Positions 19,058 to 25,257 of a DNA stretch of 25,257 nucleotides are shown here, piece by piece. The stretch's first letter is position 1, and the number at the start of each line of letters is the position of its first letter. The notes under the pieces are model-generated. The model made no database searches and had not been told where the DNA came from. It was given only the letters and a program-made list of their open reading frames with translations. Source of the DNA: a virus; IMG/VR virus record IMGVR_UViG_3300028925_010937, positions 1 to 25,257 of that record; one strand, written 5' to 3'. The position numbers and the translations under genes were made by a program.

Positions 19058-19288
19058 ATGAAGTGGTTCATACTATTATTCTCCCCTGGCATGGGAGGTG
19101 GCGCACCAGCCCCACCACCAGCACCCGCAGCTCCCCCCGTCCCGCCAAAGAAGCCGGACGTCGCCGTGCAGCAAGCGCGTGCTGATGAGATCAAGAGGTC
19201 AAAGCTGGCAGCAGGTCAAGCAGGCACCAATAAGACAGGCGGTGTGCTGGTCGCTGACGCGAGTACTTCAAACAAGACTTTGTTGTAG
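19058..19288 (+). CDS. Small Pro-rich protein, PGFGGG family copy 3
   Basis: This is a 76-residue protein starting MKWFILLFSPGMGGG, followed by a Pro/Ala-rich run (PAPPPAPAAPPVPP), a charged helical stretch (VQQARADEIKRSKLAA) and the ending GGVLVADASTSNKTLL. The Pro-rich start and KTLL end are features of small head-region proteins found next to the portal gene in T7-type phages. AGAAGGA lies ahead of the ATG. It is the third related module in a row. Confidence 0.7.
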   Translation: MKWFILLFSPGMGGGAPAPPPAPAAPPVPPKKPDVAVQQARADEIKRSKLAAGQAGTNKTGGVLVADASTSNKTLL

Positions 19289-19295
19289 CAGTTAG

Positions 19296-21032
19296 ATGCC
19301 ATTAATAAACCCAGGTAATGCCAGCGACAACGCGCCCGCTCACGGTACGAAGGCGACGCTGTTACGTCGTTATGCAACTCTTGAGCAAGATCGCACGTCG
19401 TGGCGAAATCACTGGATGGAAATTAGCGACTACTTGCTACCGCGCCGTGGGCGCTTCCTATTCACGTCACAGAACGACAGGGGCAAGAAGCGCACGACGA
19501 AGATCATCGACAGCTCTGGCACGCAAGCACTGCGCACGATGGCCGCCGGTATGATGTCCGGCATGACCAGCCCGGCGCGTCCTTGGTTCCGTTTCGCGAC
19601 CCAGGATATGGAATCCAACGAACGTCACGATGTTAAGAAGTGGTTGTCTGATGTCGAGCGTATAATTAGAGGCATCTTACAGAAGTCGAACTTCTACAAC
19701 TCAGCATTCACAGTTTATTCAGAGCTGGGTGCATTCGGCACCGCGCCCTTATATCGACAGCGTTCTATAGACGACGTTATCAGGTTCCGGCCCTTCACGG
19801 TCGGCGAGTACGTCATCGCGGAGAACTCGCAAGGCGAGGTTGACACGCTTGGTCGATCATTCACCATGACAGTCAGCCAAGTCGTCGAGAAGTTTGTCAT
19901 CGACGGACAGCGTGGCGTCGATGACTGGACAGGCGTCAGTCGTGCGACGCGTCATATGTGGAACCAGAAGAACTATGATGCGTTGGTGCCAATCATACAT
20001 ATGATCGAGCCTCGACGAAAAGCCGAGCGAGACCCTAAGAACTTCACGTCAGAGCATATGCCCATCAAGAGTTGCTACATGGAACAAGGCGCCGACGGCG
20101 ATGAGATGCTGTTCAACGGTGGCTTCAAAACATTCCCGGCATACGTCCCGCGGTGGGATGTACTGCAGGGTGATGTTTATGGGCGATCTCCCGGCATGGA
20201 CAACCTCGGTGACATCAAACAATTACAACAACAGCAGAAGAGGAAGGCGCAGGCTATCGACAAGATGGTCAACCCTCCAATGACTGCTCCAACTTCGTTA
20301 CGCGGTAAGCCTTCGACCGTGATACCCGGCGGCACGACGTATGTCGATCCGTTGCAGGGTGGCCAAGGGTTCTCGCCCGCGTACACAGTAACGCCCCGCC
20401 TTGGTGAGATGCAGCAAGACATTGCAGAAGTGCAAGAGCGCATCCAACGCGGCTTCTTCGCAGACCTCTTCGCGATGATGATCAACTCAGACCGTAGGAA
20501 CATCACCGCTACAGAAGTGGCTGTTCGCCAAGAAGAAAAGCTCGTACTGTTGGGTCCAGTTCTACAAAGGTTGAATACAGAACTGCTTGATCCGCTGCTG
20601 GACGATGTGTTTGCATTTGCTCTGGAAGCCAATCTCCTCCCCGAGCCTCCAGAAGCATTGCAGGGACAAGACCTGCGCGTAGAGTACGTCAGCTTGCTGG
20701 CGCAGGCCCAACAGGCTGTTGCAGCGTCGGCTCTCGAGCGCACAATGGCGTTTACTGGTAACCTAGTCGCCGTGCAACAAGACGTCATCGACAACATCGA
20801 CTTCGACGAAGGCATCAGGCAATACGCTGAAATCCTCGGCAACTCACCTAACCTGCTCGTCGACAAGGGTGCAGTCAAGAAGAAGCGCGAGGAGCGTGCG
20901 CAGCAGCAGCAACAAGCTCAACAGATCGAGCATGCGTCTCAAGCAGCTCAAGGAGCGAAGACATTATCCGAAGCTGACACGCAGAACCCTAACGCCCTCA
21001 CAGATTTACTAGGCGTAGGCAGCACAGTTTGA
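19296..21032 (+). CDS. Portal (head-to-tail connecting protein, T7-type)
   Basis: This 578-residue protein matches the T7-type portal family (head-to-tail connecting protein). It starts with a charged helical region (LLRRYATLEQDRTSWRNHW) and DYLLPRRGRF, followed by GTQALRTMAAGMMSGMTSPARPWF, a hallmark segment of the family. Further on it has PLYRQR, GRSFTMTV and a GRSPGMDNL loop near residue 290. The C terminus is Gln-rich (REERAQQQQQAQQ). Twelve copies should form the ring at one vertex through which DNA enters and to which the tail attaches. The stop TGA overlaps the next ATG (TGATG). Confidence 0.95.
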   Translation: MPLINPGNASDNAPAHGTKATLLRRYATLEQDRTSWRNHWMEISDYLLPRRGRFLFTSQNDRGKKRTTKIIDSSGTQALRTMAAGMMSGMTSPARPWFRFATQDMESNERHDVKKWLSDVERIIRGILQKSNFYNSAFTVYSELGAFGTAPLYRQRSIDDVIRFRPFTVGEYVIAENSQGEVDTLGRSFTMTVSQVVEKFVIDGQRGVDDWTGVSRATRHMWNQKNYDALVPIIHMIEPRRKAERDPKNFTSEHMPIKSCYMEQGADGDEMLFNGGFKTFPAYVPRWDVLQGDVYGRSPGMDNLGDIKQLQQQQKRKAQAIDKMVNPPMTAPTSLRGKPSTVIPGGTTYVDPLQGGQGFSPAYTVTPRLGEMQQDIAEVQERIQRGFFADLFAMMINSDRRNITATEVAVRQEEKLVLLGPVLQRLNTELLDPLLDDVFAFALEANLLPEPPEALQGQDLRVEYVSLLAQAQQAVAASALERTMAFTGNLVAVQQDVIDNIDFDEGIRQYAEILGNSPNLLVDKGAVKKKREERAQQQQQAQQIEHASQAAQGAKTLSEADTQNPNALTDLLGVGSTV

Positions 21033-21340
21033 TGGTAAAGAACGTACACCTATATGACGCCAGCGATCCTGACCAAGTCCACGAAGCTGAGAAAGACATG
21101 GCTGACCGGGATAAGGACGTTGTGGCTTTGATGGGGCAGCCCCGTGGCAGGCGGTGGATTTACGATTTGATTTGGCGCACCTGCCACAAGGATTCGATTA
21201 GTCATGTGCCGTCTGACAAAGACAGTACGGCATTTAATGAGGGAGCGCGGAGTATTGGTTCTGCGTTGGAGATCATCATTCGGCGAGAGACACCGAAGAT
21301 GTATATAAAAATGTTAGAGGAGTATCATTTTGATGACTGA
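21032..21340 (+). CDS. Bbp19-like protein
   Basis: This is a 102-residue protein. It has the pattern of Bordetella phage BPP-1 Bbp19-like proteins: DVVALMGQPRGRRWIYDLIW, a Cys a few residues on, then FNEGARSIGSALEIII and a C-terminal YIKMLEEY. Its function is unknown, though the gene is always found between portal and scaffold in such phages and is probably a head-assembly factor. The ATG overlaps the portal stop (TGATG); an in-frame TTG directly before is less likely. Confidence 0.8.
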   Translation: MVKNVHLYDASDPDQVHEAEKDMADRDKDVVALMGQPRGRRWIYDLIWRTCHKDSISHVPSDKDSTAFNEGARSIGSALEIIIRRETPKMYIKMLEEYHFDD

Positions 21341-22064
21341 AGAAACACAAGATACCGGCGAAGCAATTGAAGCCGCCGACGCTGCGCCAGATGCCGCAGC
21401 CGCAGAAACAAAATCCGCCGAAGCATTAGATGCTGCACCCGGCGGAACAACTGAAGGGTCCGCCAGTGGTGGACCGGAAGCGGATACCAAAGTCCTGCTG
21501 TCGGATGACGAGGATGATGGAGCCGGAGGTGACACGGGTGTGCCAGACGCGTACACGTTCACCTCTCCTGATGACATCGGTGAGATTGATATGACCGATG
21601 CTGTCAAAGCACAGTTTGATGAGTTTGGAGTACGAGCCAAGAACGCGAACCTGACACAAGATCAGTATCAGACGCTCGTCTCAGATGAAATCAGACGGGG
21701 TCGCGGGGTCATGGAGAAAATGGCCGGTGACTATCAGCAGCGTGTGGACGGATGGGGTGAGACTACCCGTAATGATAAGGAGATGGGCGGTGACGATCTT
21801 AAGCTCACCTTATCCAACGCGGCACTTGGGATGAAACAATTTGGGACGCCGGAGTTGAACGCACTGTTCAAGAAGCCGTCACCCGAAAATCCAGAGGGCC
21901 TCGGAATCGGTAATCATCCAGAGATCATCCGTTTGCTCCATCGAGTTGGGACACAAGTTAAAGAGAGCGGAGAGCTTGCTGACGGCGACGTCAGTAAACT
22001 CGAAAGTGATGCTTCTCTTCGGCGCATGTACCCCAGCATGTTCAAAGACGAAGCAGCAGCCTAA
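21333..22064 (+). CDS. Capsid scaffolding/assembly protein
   Basis: This is a protein of about 243 residues. The first 85 residues are acidic, Ala-rich and likely unstructured. A helical middle has VKAQFDEFGVRAKNANLTQDQYQ, and the C-terminal part has LNALFKKPSPENPEG and IIRLLHRVG. This order, between portal and major capsid genes, is that of scaffold proteins, which guide coat assembly and then leave. GAGGAG (21316-21321) lies upstream; ATG 21333 is taken over TTG 21330, though the latter has the closer spacing. It overlaps the previous gene by eight bases. Confidence 0.85.
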   Translation: MTEETQDTGEAIEAADAAPDAAAAETKSAEALDAAPGGTTEGSASGGPEADTKVLLSDDEDDGAGGDTGVPDAYTFTSPDDIGEIDMTDAVKAQFDEFGVRAKNANLTQDQYQTLVSDEIRRGRGVMEKMAGDYQQRVDGWGETTRNDKEMGGDDLKLTLSNAALGMKQFGTPELNALFKKPSPENPEGLGIGNHPEIIRLLHRVGTQVKESGELADGDVSKLESDASLRRMYPSMFKDEAAA

Positions 22065-22079
22065 TAAAGGAGATAACTA

Positions 22080-23081
22080 ATGGCTACTCTAAGTGTTACA
22101 AACCCGACCCTGGCCGACCTGGCTAAGGTCACCGACCCCGACGGCTCCGTCGCCGACGTGGTCGAAATTCTAAACGCGACAAATGAAATCCTCACGGATA
22201 TGTCGTGGCAAGAAGGTAACCTTACGACAGGTAACCGCTCATCGATCCGTTCGGGTTTACCAAGCCCGACATGGCGTAAAATGTATGGTGGCGTGCAGCC
22301 GACTAAAAGTCGAGCGGTACAGGTCACAGACAATTGCGGCATGATGGAAGACTACGCTGAAGTCGACGCCGCCCTCGTTGGGATGGCCGGTGACCCAGCC
22401 GCCTTCCGTCTTCAAGAAGATCGCCCTCACATCGAGGGCATGAACCAAGAGTTCGCGGCTACTCTCTTCTACGGAGATGAGAGCACAGCACCAGAAGAGT
22501 TTACTGGTCTGGCCCCCCGCTACAACTCTCTGTCTGCAGCCAACGGCGACAACATCATTAATGGCGGCGGCAGCGGTTCAGACAACGCTTCGATTTGGTT
22601 AGTCTGCTGGTCCCCACAAACGTGCCACGGGATTATCCCCAAAGGCTCCAAAGCGGGTATCCAACAGCGCGACCTTGGCGAAGTAACCATAGAAGACGCA
22701 GATGGTTCAAATGGCCGTATGCAAGCTTTCCGCACACACTATCGCTGGGACGTGGGCCTTACGGTTCGCGATTGGCGTTACGCTGTGCGTATTGCGAACA
22801 TCGACCGTTCGCTACTTTTAGTAGCGGCTACTGGTACTTCTGCTGATCTCAATGACCTAATGCACCAAGCGTGGACCGAGCTGCCTTCGACGGCTGCAGG
22901 ACGTTGCTCTTGGTATATGGATAAGAGCATCTTATCCATGCTGCGGCGTCAGACGTCCAGCGCAGTGTCCTCTTCGACGCTGTCGGTAGACATGGTTGGT
23001 GGAACGATGCAGACGAGCTGGGGCGGTATTCCAATCCGTCGTTGCGACGCGTTGCGCCCCGATGAAGCTACGGTCAGCTAA
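22080..23081 (+). CDS. Major capsid protein
   Basis: This 333-residue protein fits the coat protein family used by BPP-1-type podoviruses (HK97-like fold inferred). The N-terminal part has LADLAKVTDPDGSVADVVEIL and LTDMSWQEGN; later it has FAATLFYGDES, EEFTGLAPRYN and, in the C-terminal part, WYMDKSILSMLRRQ and a GGIPIRRCDAL ending. Hundreds of copies build the icosahedral shell. AAGGAG (22069-22074) lies at good spacing from the ATG. It follows the scaffold gene by 15 bases and precedes the cement gene. Confidence 0.93.
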   Translation: MATLSVTNPTLADLAKVTDPDGSVADVVEILNATNEILTDMSWQEGNLTTGNRSSIRSGLPSPTWRKMYGGVQPTKSRAVQVTDNCGMMEDYAEVDAALVGMAGDPAAFRLQEDRPHIEGMNQEFAATLFYGDESTAPEEFTGLAPRYNSLSAANGDNIINGGGSGSDNASIWLVCWSPQTCHGIIPKGSKAGIQQRDLGEVTIEDADGSNGRMQAFRTHYRWDVGLTVRDWRYAVRIANIDRSLLLVAATGTSADLNDLMHQAWTELPSTAAGRCSWYMDKSILSMLRRQTSSAVSSSTLSVDMVGGTMQTSWGGIPIRRCDALRPDEATVS

Positions 23082-23130
23082 ATCTGTCCGTTATTCCTGT
23101 AGCGCCATTTGATTAAGAAGGAGATTTACA

Positions 23131-23622
23131 ATGGCTATCTTAGACGAAAGACTTGAGTTTGCTGATAACACAGATGTATCCGCTTCCGCGGGCACGGCAC
23201 TTATTGGCGACGTCATCGATTTGGGTGCAGCTGGCGAAGACATTGGTAACGGGCAACCGCTCTACCTTGTCCTTCGCACGGGCAGCACCGAGATCATTAC
23301 CGGTGGATCAGCCGGTACACTACAGTTCACGTTGGCGTCGGATGCTGCCGCCGCCATCGCTACCGACGGCACTGCCACCGAGCATGTACTGACGGAAGCG
23401 TTCGTGACGGACGATGCGGCTGCCAATGATGTAGAATTGAACGCAGGCGGGTTGATCTACTGTGCGCCGATTCCTGTTGGAACTGGTGGAAACTATGAGC
23501 GGTATCTTGGTATCCTCGCCACAACGGCGACGACCACAACGACGGCTGGCACGATTAACGCCTACCTGACGCTCGATCCAAACATGGCTGCAGGGAAGAC
23601 GTATCCCGACGCTATCAACTAA
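23131..23622 (+). CDS. Capsid cement/decoration protein (Bbp16-like)
   Basis: This 163-residue protein starts ILDERLEFADNTDVSASAGTALIGDVIDLG, a typical Bbp16-like opening, then YLVLRTGSTEI and LQFTLASD, with later VTDDAAANDVELNAGG. It is beta-rich, small and Thr/Ala-rich. In BPP-1, Bbp16 is the cement protein that clamps the coat protein on the capsid surface. AAGGAG lies about eight bases before the ATG. A strong hairpin follows its stop. Position directly after the major capsid gene supports the call. Confidence 0.85.
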   Translation: MAILDERLEFADNTDVSASAGTALIGDVIDLGAAGEDIGNGQPLYLVLRTGSTEIITGGSAGTLQFTLASDAAAAIATDGTATEHVLTEAFVTDDAAANDVELNAGGLIYCAPIPVGTGGNYERYLGILATTATTTTTAGTINAYLTLDPNMAAGKTYPDAIN

Positions 23623-23639
23623 GTCGTAAGGCTTGCGGT

Positions 23640-23669
23640 TTGGGCGGCATCTAGAATGGTGCCGCCCAA
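23640..23669 (+). terminator. Hairpin after cement gene (possible attenuator)
   Basis: TTGGGCGGCA (23640-23649) pairs perfectly with TGCCGCCCAA (23660-23669) across a 10-base loop. A run of T (ATTTTTC) begins only about nine bases after the stem. That is looser than a standard terminator, so partial termination or stabilisation of the abundant capsid mRNA is more likely. Confidence 0.5.
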
Positions 23670-23702
23670 TACCTACCGATTTTTCTTGGAGGAGAGAACA
23701 AC

Positions 23703-24074
23703 ATGACTCAGATTACAACACTGGACGTAAGATTTCGCAATCCATTCTACCACAATCAATTTGGCTTGCTGGGCGGCGGCGACGACAGCGATACCATTTA
23801 CACGCTGCCGGATACCACTACGTTGCCGGAGACTGCAGTCATAGTCTCAGGCTCGAGCGTGTACCGCGTCGATCACCCGCCGCGTCGTACACAGCGTAAA
23901 GACGGGCGCTTCACGCCGGACCAGGACAGTAAGCCGGGGTCTGATGCAGAAGACGACGCAGTCGAGACCGACGCATATGCACCGTCAGAAGTAGAGAAGC
24001 GTGCCACTCCGGTCGAAGGTAGAGACAAAGTCATTGCACCCAAGATTGGCAAGAAGAAAGCCGCAAAGAGATAA
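23703..24074 (+). CDS. Hypothetical structural-region protein
   Basis: This is a 123-residue protein. The N-terminal half reads FRNPFYHNQFGLLGGG and VIVSGSSVYRVD, probably beta-rich. The C-terminal half is highly charged and low in complexity (DGRFTPDQDS; EDDAVETDAY), ending in IGKKKAAKR. I do not recognise the family. The ribosome site is strong (GGAGGAG). Its place between the cement and tail tubular A genes suggests a minor head or connector protein. Confidence 0.65.
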   Translation: MTQITTLDVRFRNPFYHNQFGLLGGGDDSDTIYTLPDTTTLPETAVIVSGSSVYRVDHPPRRTQRKDGRFTPDQDSKPGSDAEDDAVETDAYAPSEVEKRATPVEGRDKVIAPKIGKKKAAKR

Positions 24075-24086
24075 GGAAATTGACCA

Positions 24087-24677
24087 ATGGCGTCTGACAC
24101 ACAGATAGGTAAGCTCGCGTTGCAGCATCTCGGCGATAGGTACGACATCGCCGATCTAACGGAGGAGAGTGTCGAGGCCGAGCAGGTCAATCTAATCTAC
24201 GCCGACACACGGGCATGGCTGCTGCGCCAGCACCCGTGGAACTTTGCAACTAAGTTCGCGACACCCACTGCGCTCACGGGTACAGTACCTAACAATTTCG
24301 ATTATATGTACATATACATGACGGATGCTGTGAGGGTTCTCAATGTGGTCGACCCACTTGACGCGGGTACGGTCATAGAGTTTGAGGTGGCCCGAAACAG
24401 CGAAGATGTTAAAGTAATTTTAACAAACCAATCGACTGCTGAGTTTAAGTACACGTCACTTGTTACGAACCCGGCCTCCTTTGACCCGGAGTTCACGATG
24501 GCGTTTTCCTATGCGCTGGCTGCTAAGATGGCTATGCCGTTGACAGGGGACCGACAGATTGCGGGCGACCTCGCGACGCAGGCCCGTAACATAATCAACA
24601 GTGCATGGGAGACTGACAGCAACGAGGGCCTTGAAGATGATCAGCCGGACGCGGACTGGATACAGGCGAGGGCTTAA
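24087..24677 (+). CDS. Tail tubular protein A (T7 gp11-like)
   Basis: This 196-residue protein has the typical start of tail tubular A: LALQHLGDRYDIADL, then AEQVNLIYADTRAWLLRQHPWNFATK, in which the LxxHPWNFA segment is a hallmark. The C-terminal helices contain DPEFTMAFSYALAAKMAMPLTGD, also typical. The protein forms the ring that joins the portal to the tail nozzle. Its stop TAA overlaps the ATG of the next tail gene (TAATG), so the two are coupled. Confidence 0.9.
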   Translation: MASDTQIGKLALQHLGDRYDIADLTEESVEAEQVNLIYADTRAWLLRQHPWNFATKFATPTALTGTVPNNFDYMYIYMTDAVRVLNVVDPLDAGTVIEFEVARNSEDVKVILTNQSTAEFKYTSLVTNPASFDPEFTMAFSYALAAKMAMPLTGDRQIAGDLATQARNIINSAWETDSNEGLEDDQPDADWIQARA

Positions 24678-25257
24678 TGACCAAAGTAATTCAATCAAAC
24701 CTCGCTGGCGGTGAAGTCTCACCGGCCATTGGGGCGCGGGTGGACATTGGTAAGTACAAATCATCTCTGGCTGTTGCCGAGAACGCATATGTGCAAGTAC
24801 ACGGCGGCGTATCAAATCGTCCTGGAATGCAGTATATCTGCGAGTGCAAGAGCGGTACGTTAGCTACGCGCATTATCCCATTCAGTTTCAACACCTCTCA
24901 GACATACATCCTAGAGCTAGGAAACCACTACATCCGCATCGTTAAAGATGCAGGACAAATCCTCAACGGCACAGCTAAGACCATTAGCGCCGTTACCAGG
25001 GCGAACCCCGGCGTCGTTACAGCGACGAGCCACGGCTTCAGCAACGGAGATGACGTGTACGTCACTGGCGTAGTTGGGATGACACAGCTCAACGGGCGCA
25101 CAATGCGCGTCGCTAACAAGGCGACGAACACTTTCGAGCTTAACGATTACGACGGCAGTAATATAAACACGTCTGCCTATACAGCCTACGGCAGCGCGGG
25201 TACAGCAGAGCCTGTTTACGAGGTTGCTACGACATATACGACGGCGGAGCTGTTCGA
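24677..25257 (+). CDS. Tail tubular protein B / nozzle protein, N-terminal part (runs off window)
   Basis: The frame starts at ATG 24677, overlapping the tail tubular A stop (TAATG), and is open to the window end (193 codons seen). The N terminus reads VIQSNLAGGEVSPAIGARVDIGKYKSSL and GGVSNRPGMQYI, the opening typical of tail tubular B/nozzle proteins (LxGGE-SP-GR-D-YxxG and RPG). An inserted domain (about 100-155) has VTATSHGFSNGDDVYVTGV and MTQLNGRTMRV, a beta-rich module often found in these proteins. The product would form the tail nozzle. Confidence 0.85.
   Translation, partial: MTKVIQSNLAGGEVSPAIGARVDIGKYKSSLAVAENAYVQVHGGVSNRPGMQYICECKSGTLATRIIPFSFNTSQTYILELGNHYIRIVKDAGQILNGTAKTISAVTRANPGVVTATSHGFSNGDDVYVTGVVGMTQLNGRTMRVANKATNTFELNDYDGSNINTSAYTAYGSAGTAEPVYEVATTYTTAELF

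Noticed and set aside
20177-20878. 233-codon - strand frame opposite the portal
   Set aside because: The portal family match covers the region; the antisense product is Ser/Cys-rich without motifs.
1-25257. CRISPR arrays, tRNA genes, insertion sequences, integrase or attachment sites
   Set aside because: I looked for regular repeats, cloverleaf-like segments, transposase motifs and tyrosine or serine integrase motifs and found none.

Overview
The window is a piece of a double-stranded DNA phage genome, most likely a short-tailed (podovirus-type) phage. The structural genes point to this: a T7-type head-to-tail connecting portal, then genes resembling Bordetella phage BPP-1 Bbp19, scaffold, coat and Bbp16 cement, then tail tubular proteins A and B. 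Nearly every base is coding, many genes overlap by 1 to 20 bases, and no host-type gene is present. The host cannot be read directly. Outer-membrane lipoprotein signals (o-spanin, a second lipoprotein) indicate a Gram-negative host. A SleB-type hydrolase, ArdC and the DUF6378 and DUF6011 proteins together are compatible with an alphaproteobacterial host, but that is inference. No integrase, repressor or RNA polymerase gene lies in this window.

Layout. (1) 1-2378, + strand: the 3' end of a tail protein, then a lysis cassette: a membrane/coiled-coil protein, an M15 peptidase endolysin, a two-TM holin-like protein and a strong terminator. A second group follows: a small unknown protein, a TTG-started 43-residue membrane protein, an i-spanin and an o-spanin that starts inside it. 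(2) 2375-12374, - strand: early/replication genes, read from 12374 down. They are a DUF6011 protein, small unknowns, an ArdC-like antirestriction protein, an SNF2-type helicase, a PD-(D/E)XK nuclease with a probable Fe-S cluster, a Lys-tailed possible ssDNA-binding protein, family A DNA polymerase, a DUF6378 protein, an acyl-carrier-protein-like protein, a lipoprotein and a SleB-family hydrolase. (3) 12375-12525: a divergent control region. (4) 12532-16684, + strand: prim-pol/AAA primase-helicase, a repeat-rich intergenic region (14963-15233), a RuvC-like resolvase and a GIY-YIG nuclease fused to a terminase small subunit. (5) 16662-25257, + strand: terminase large subunit, three related small proteins (the first joined to a papain-like domain), portal, Bbp19-like protein, scaffold, major capsid, cement, and tail tubular A and B (B runs off the window).

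How it works together. The - strand operon plus the primase-helicase form a self-contained replication set (polymerase, primase-helicase, nuclease, SNF2 ATPase, RuvC-like resolvase). ArdC may protect entering DNA. Replicated DNA would be packaged by TerS/TerL through the portal into a coat/cement shell, and lysis uses holin, peptidase and spanins. A 12-base motif (ATCAGCATCTGA) lies only in intergenic DNA beside predicted sigma70-like promoters and may coordinate the transcription units.

Points most worth a second look: the GIY-YIG-TerS fusion, the shared operator-like motif, the repeat-rich region before ruvC, the phage acyl carrier protein, the triplicated PGFGGG module, and several short genes found by reading gene junctions. 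All calls come from reading motifs by eye; no database search was possible.
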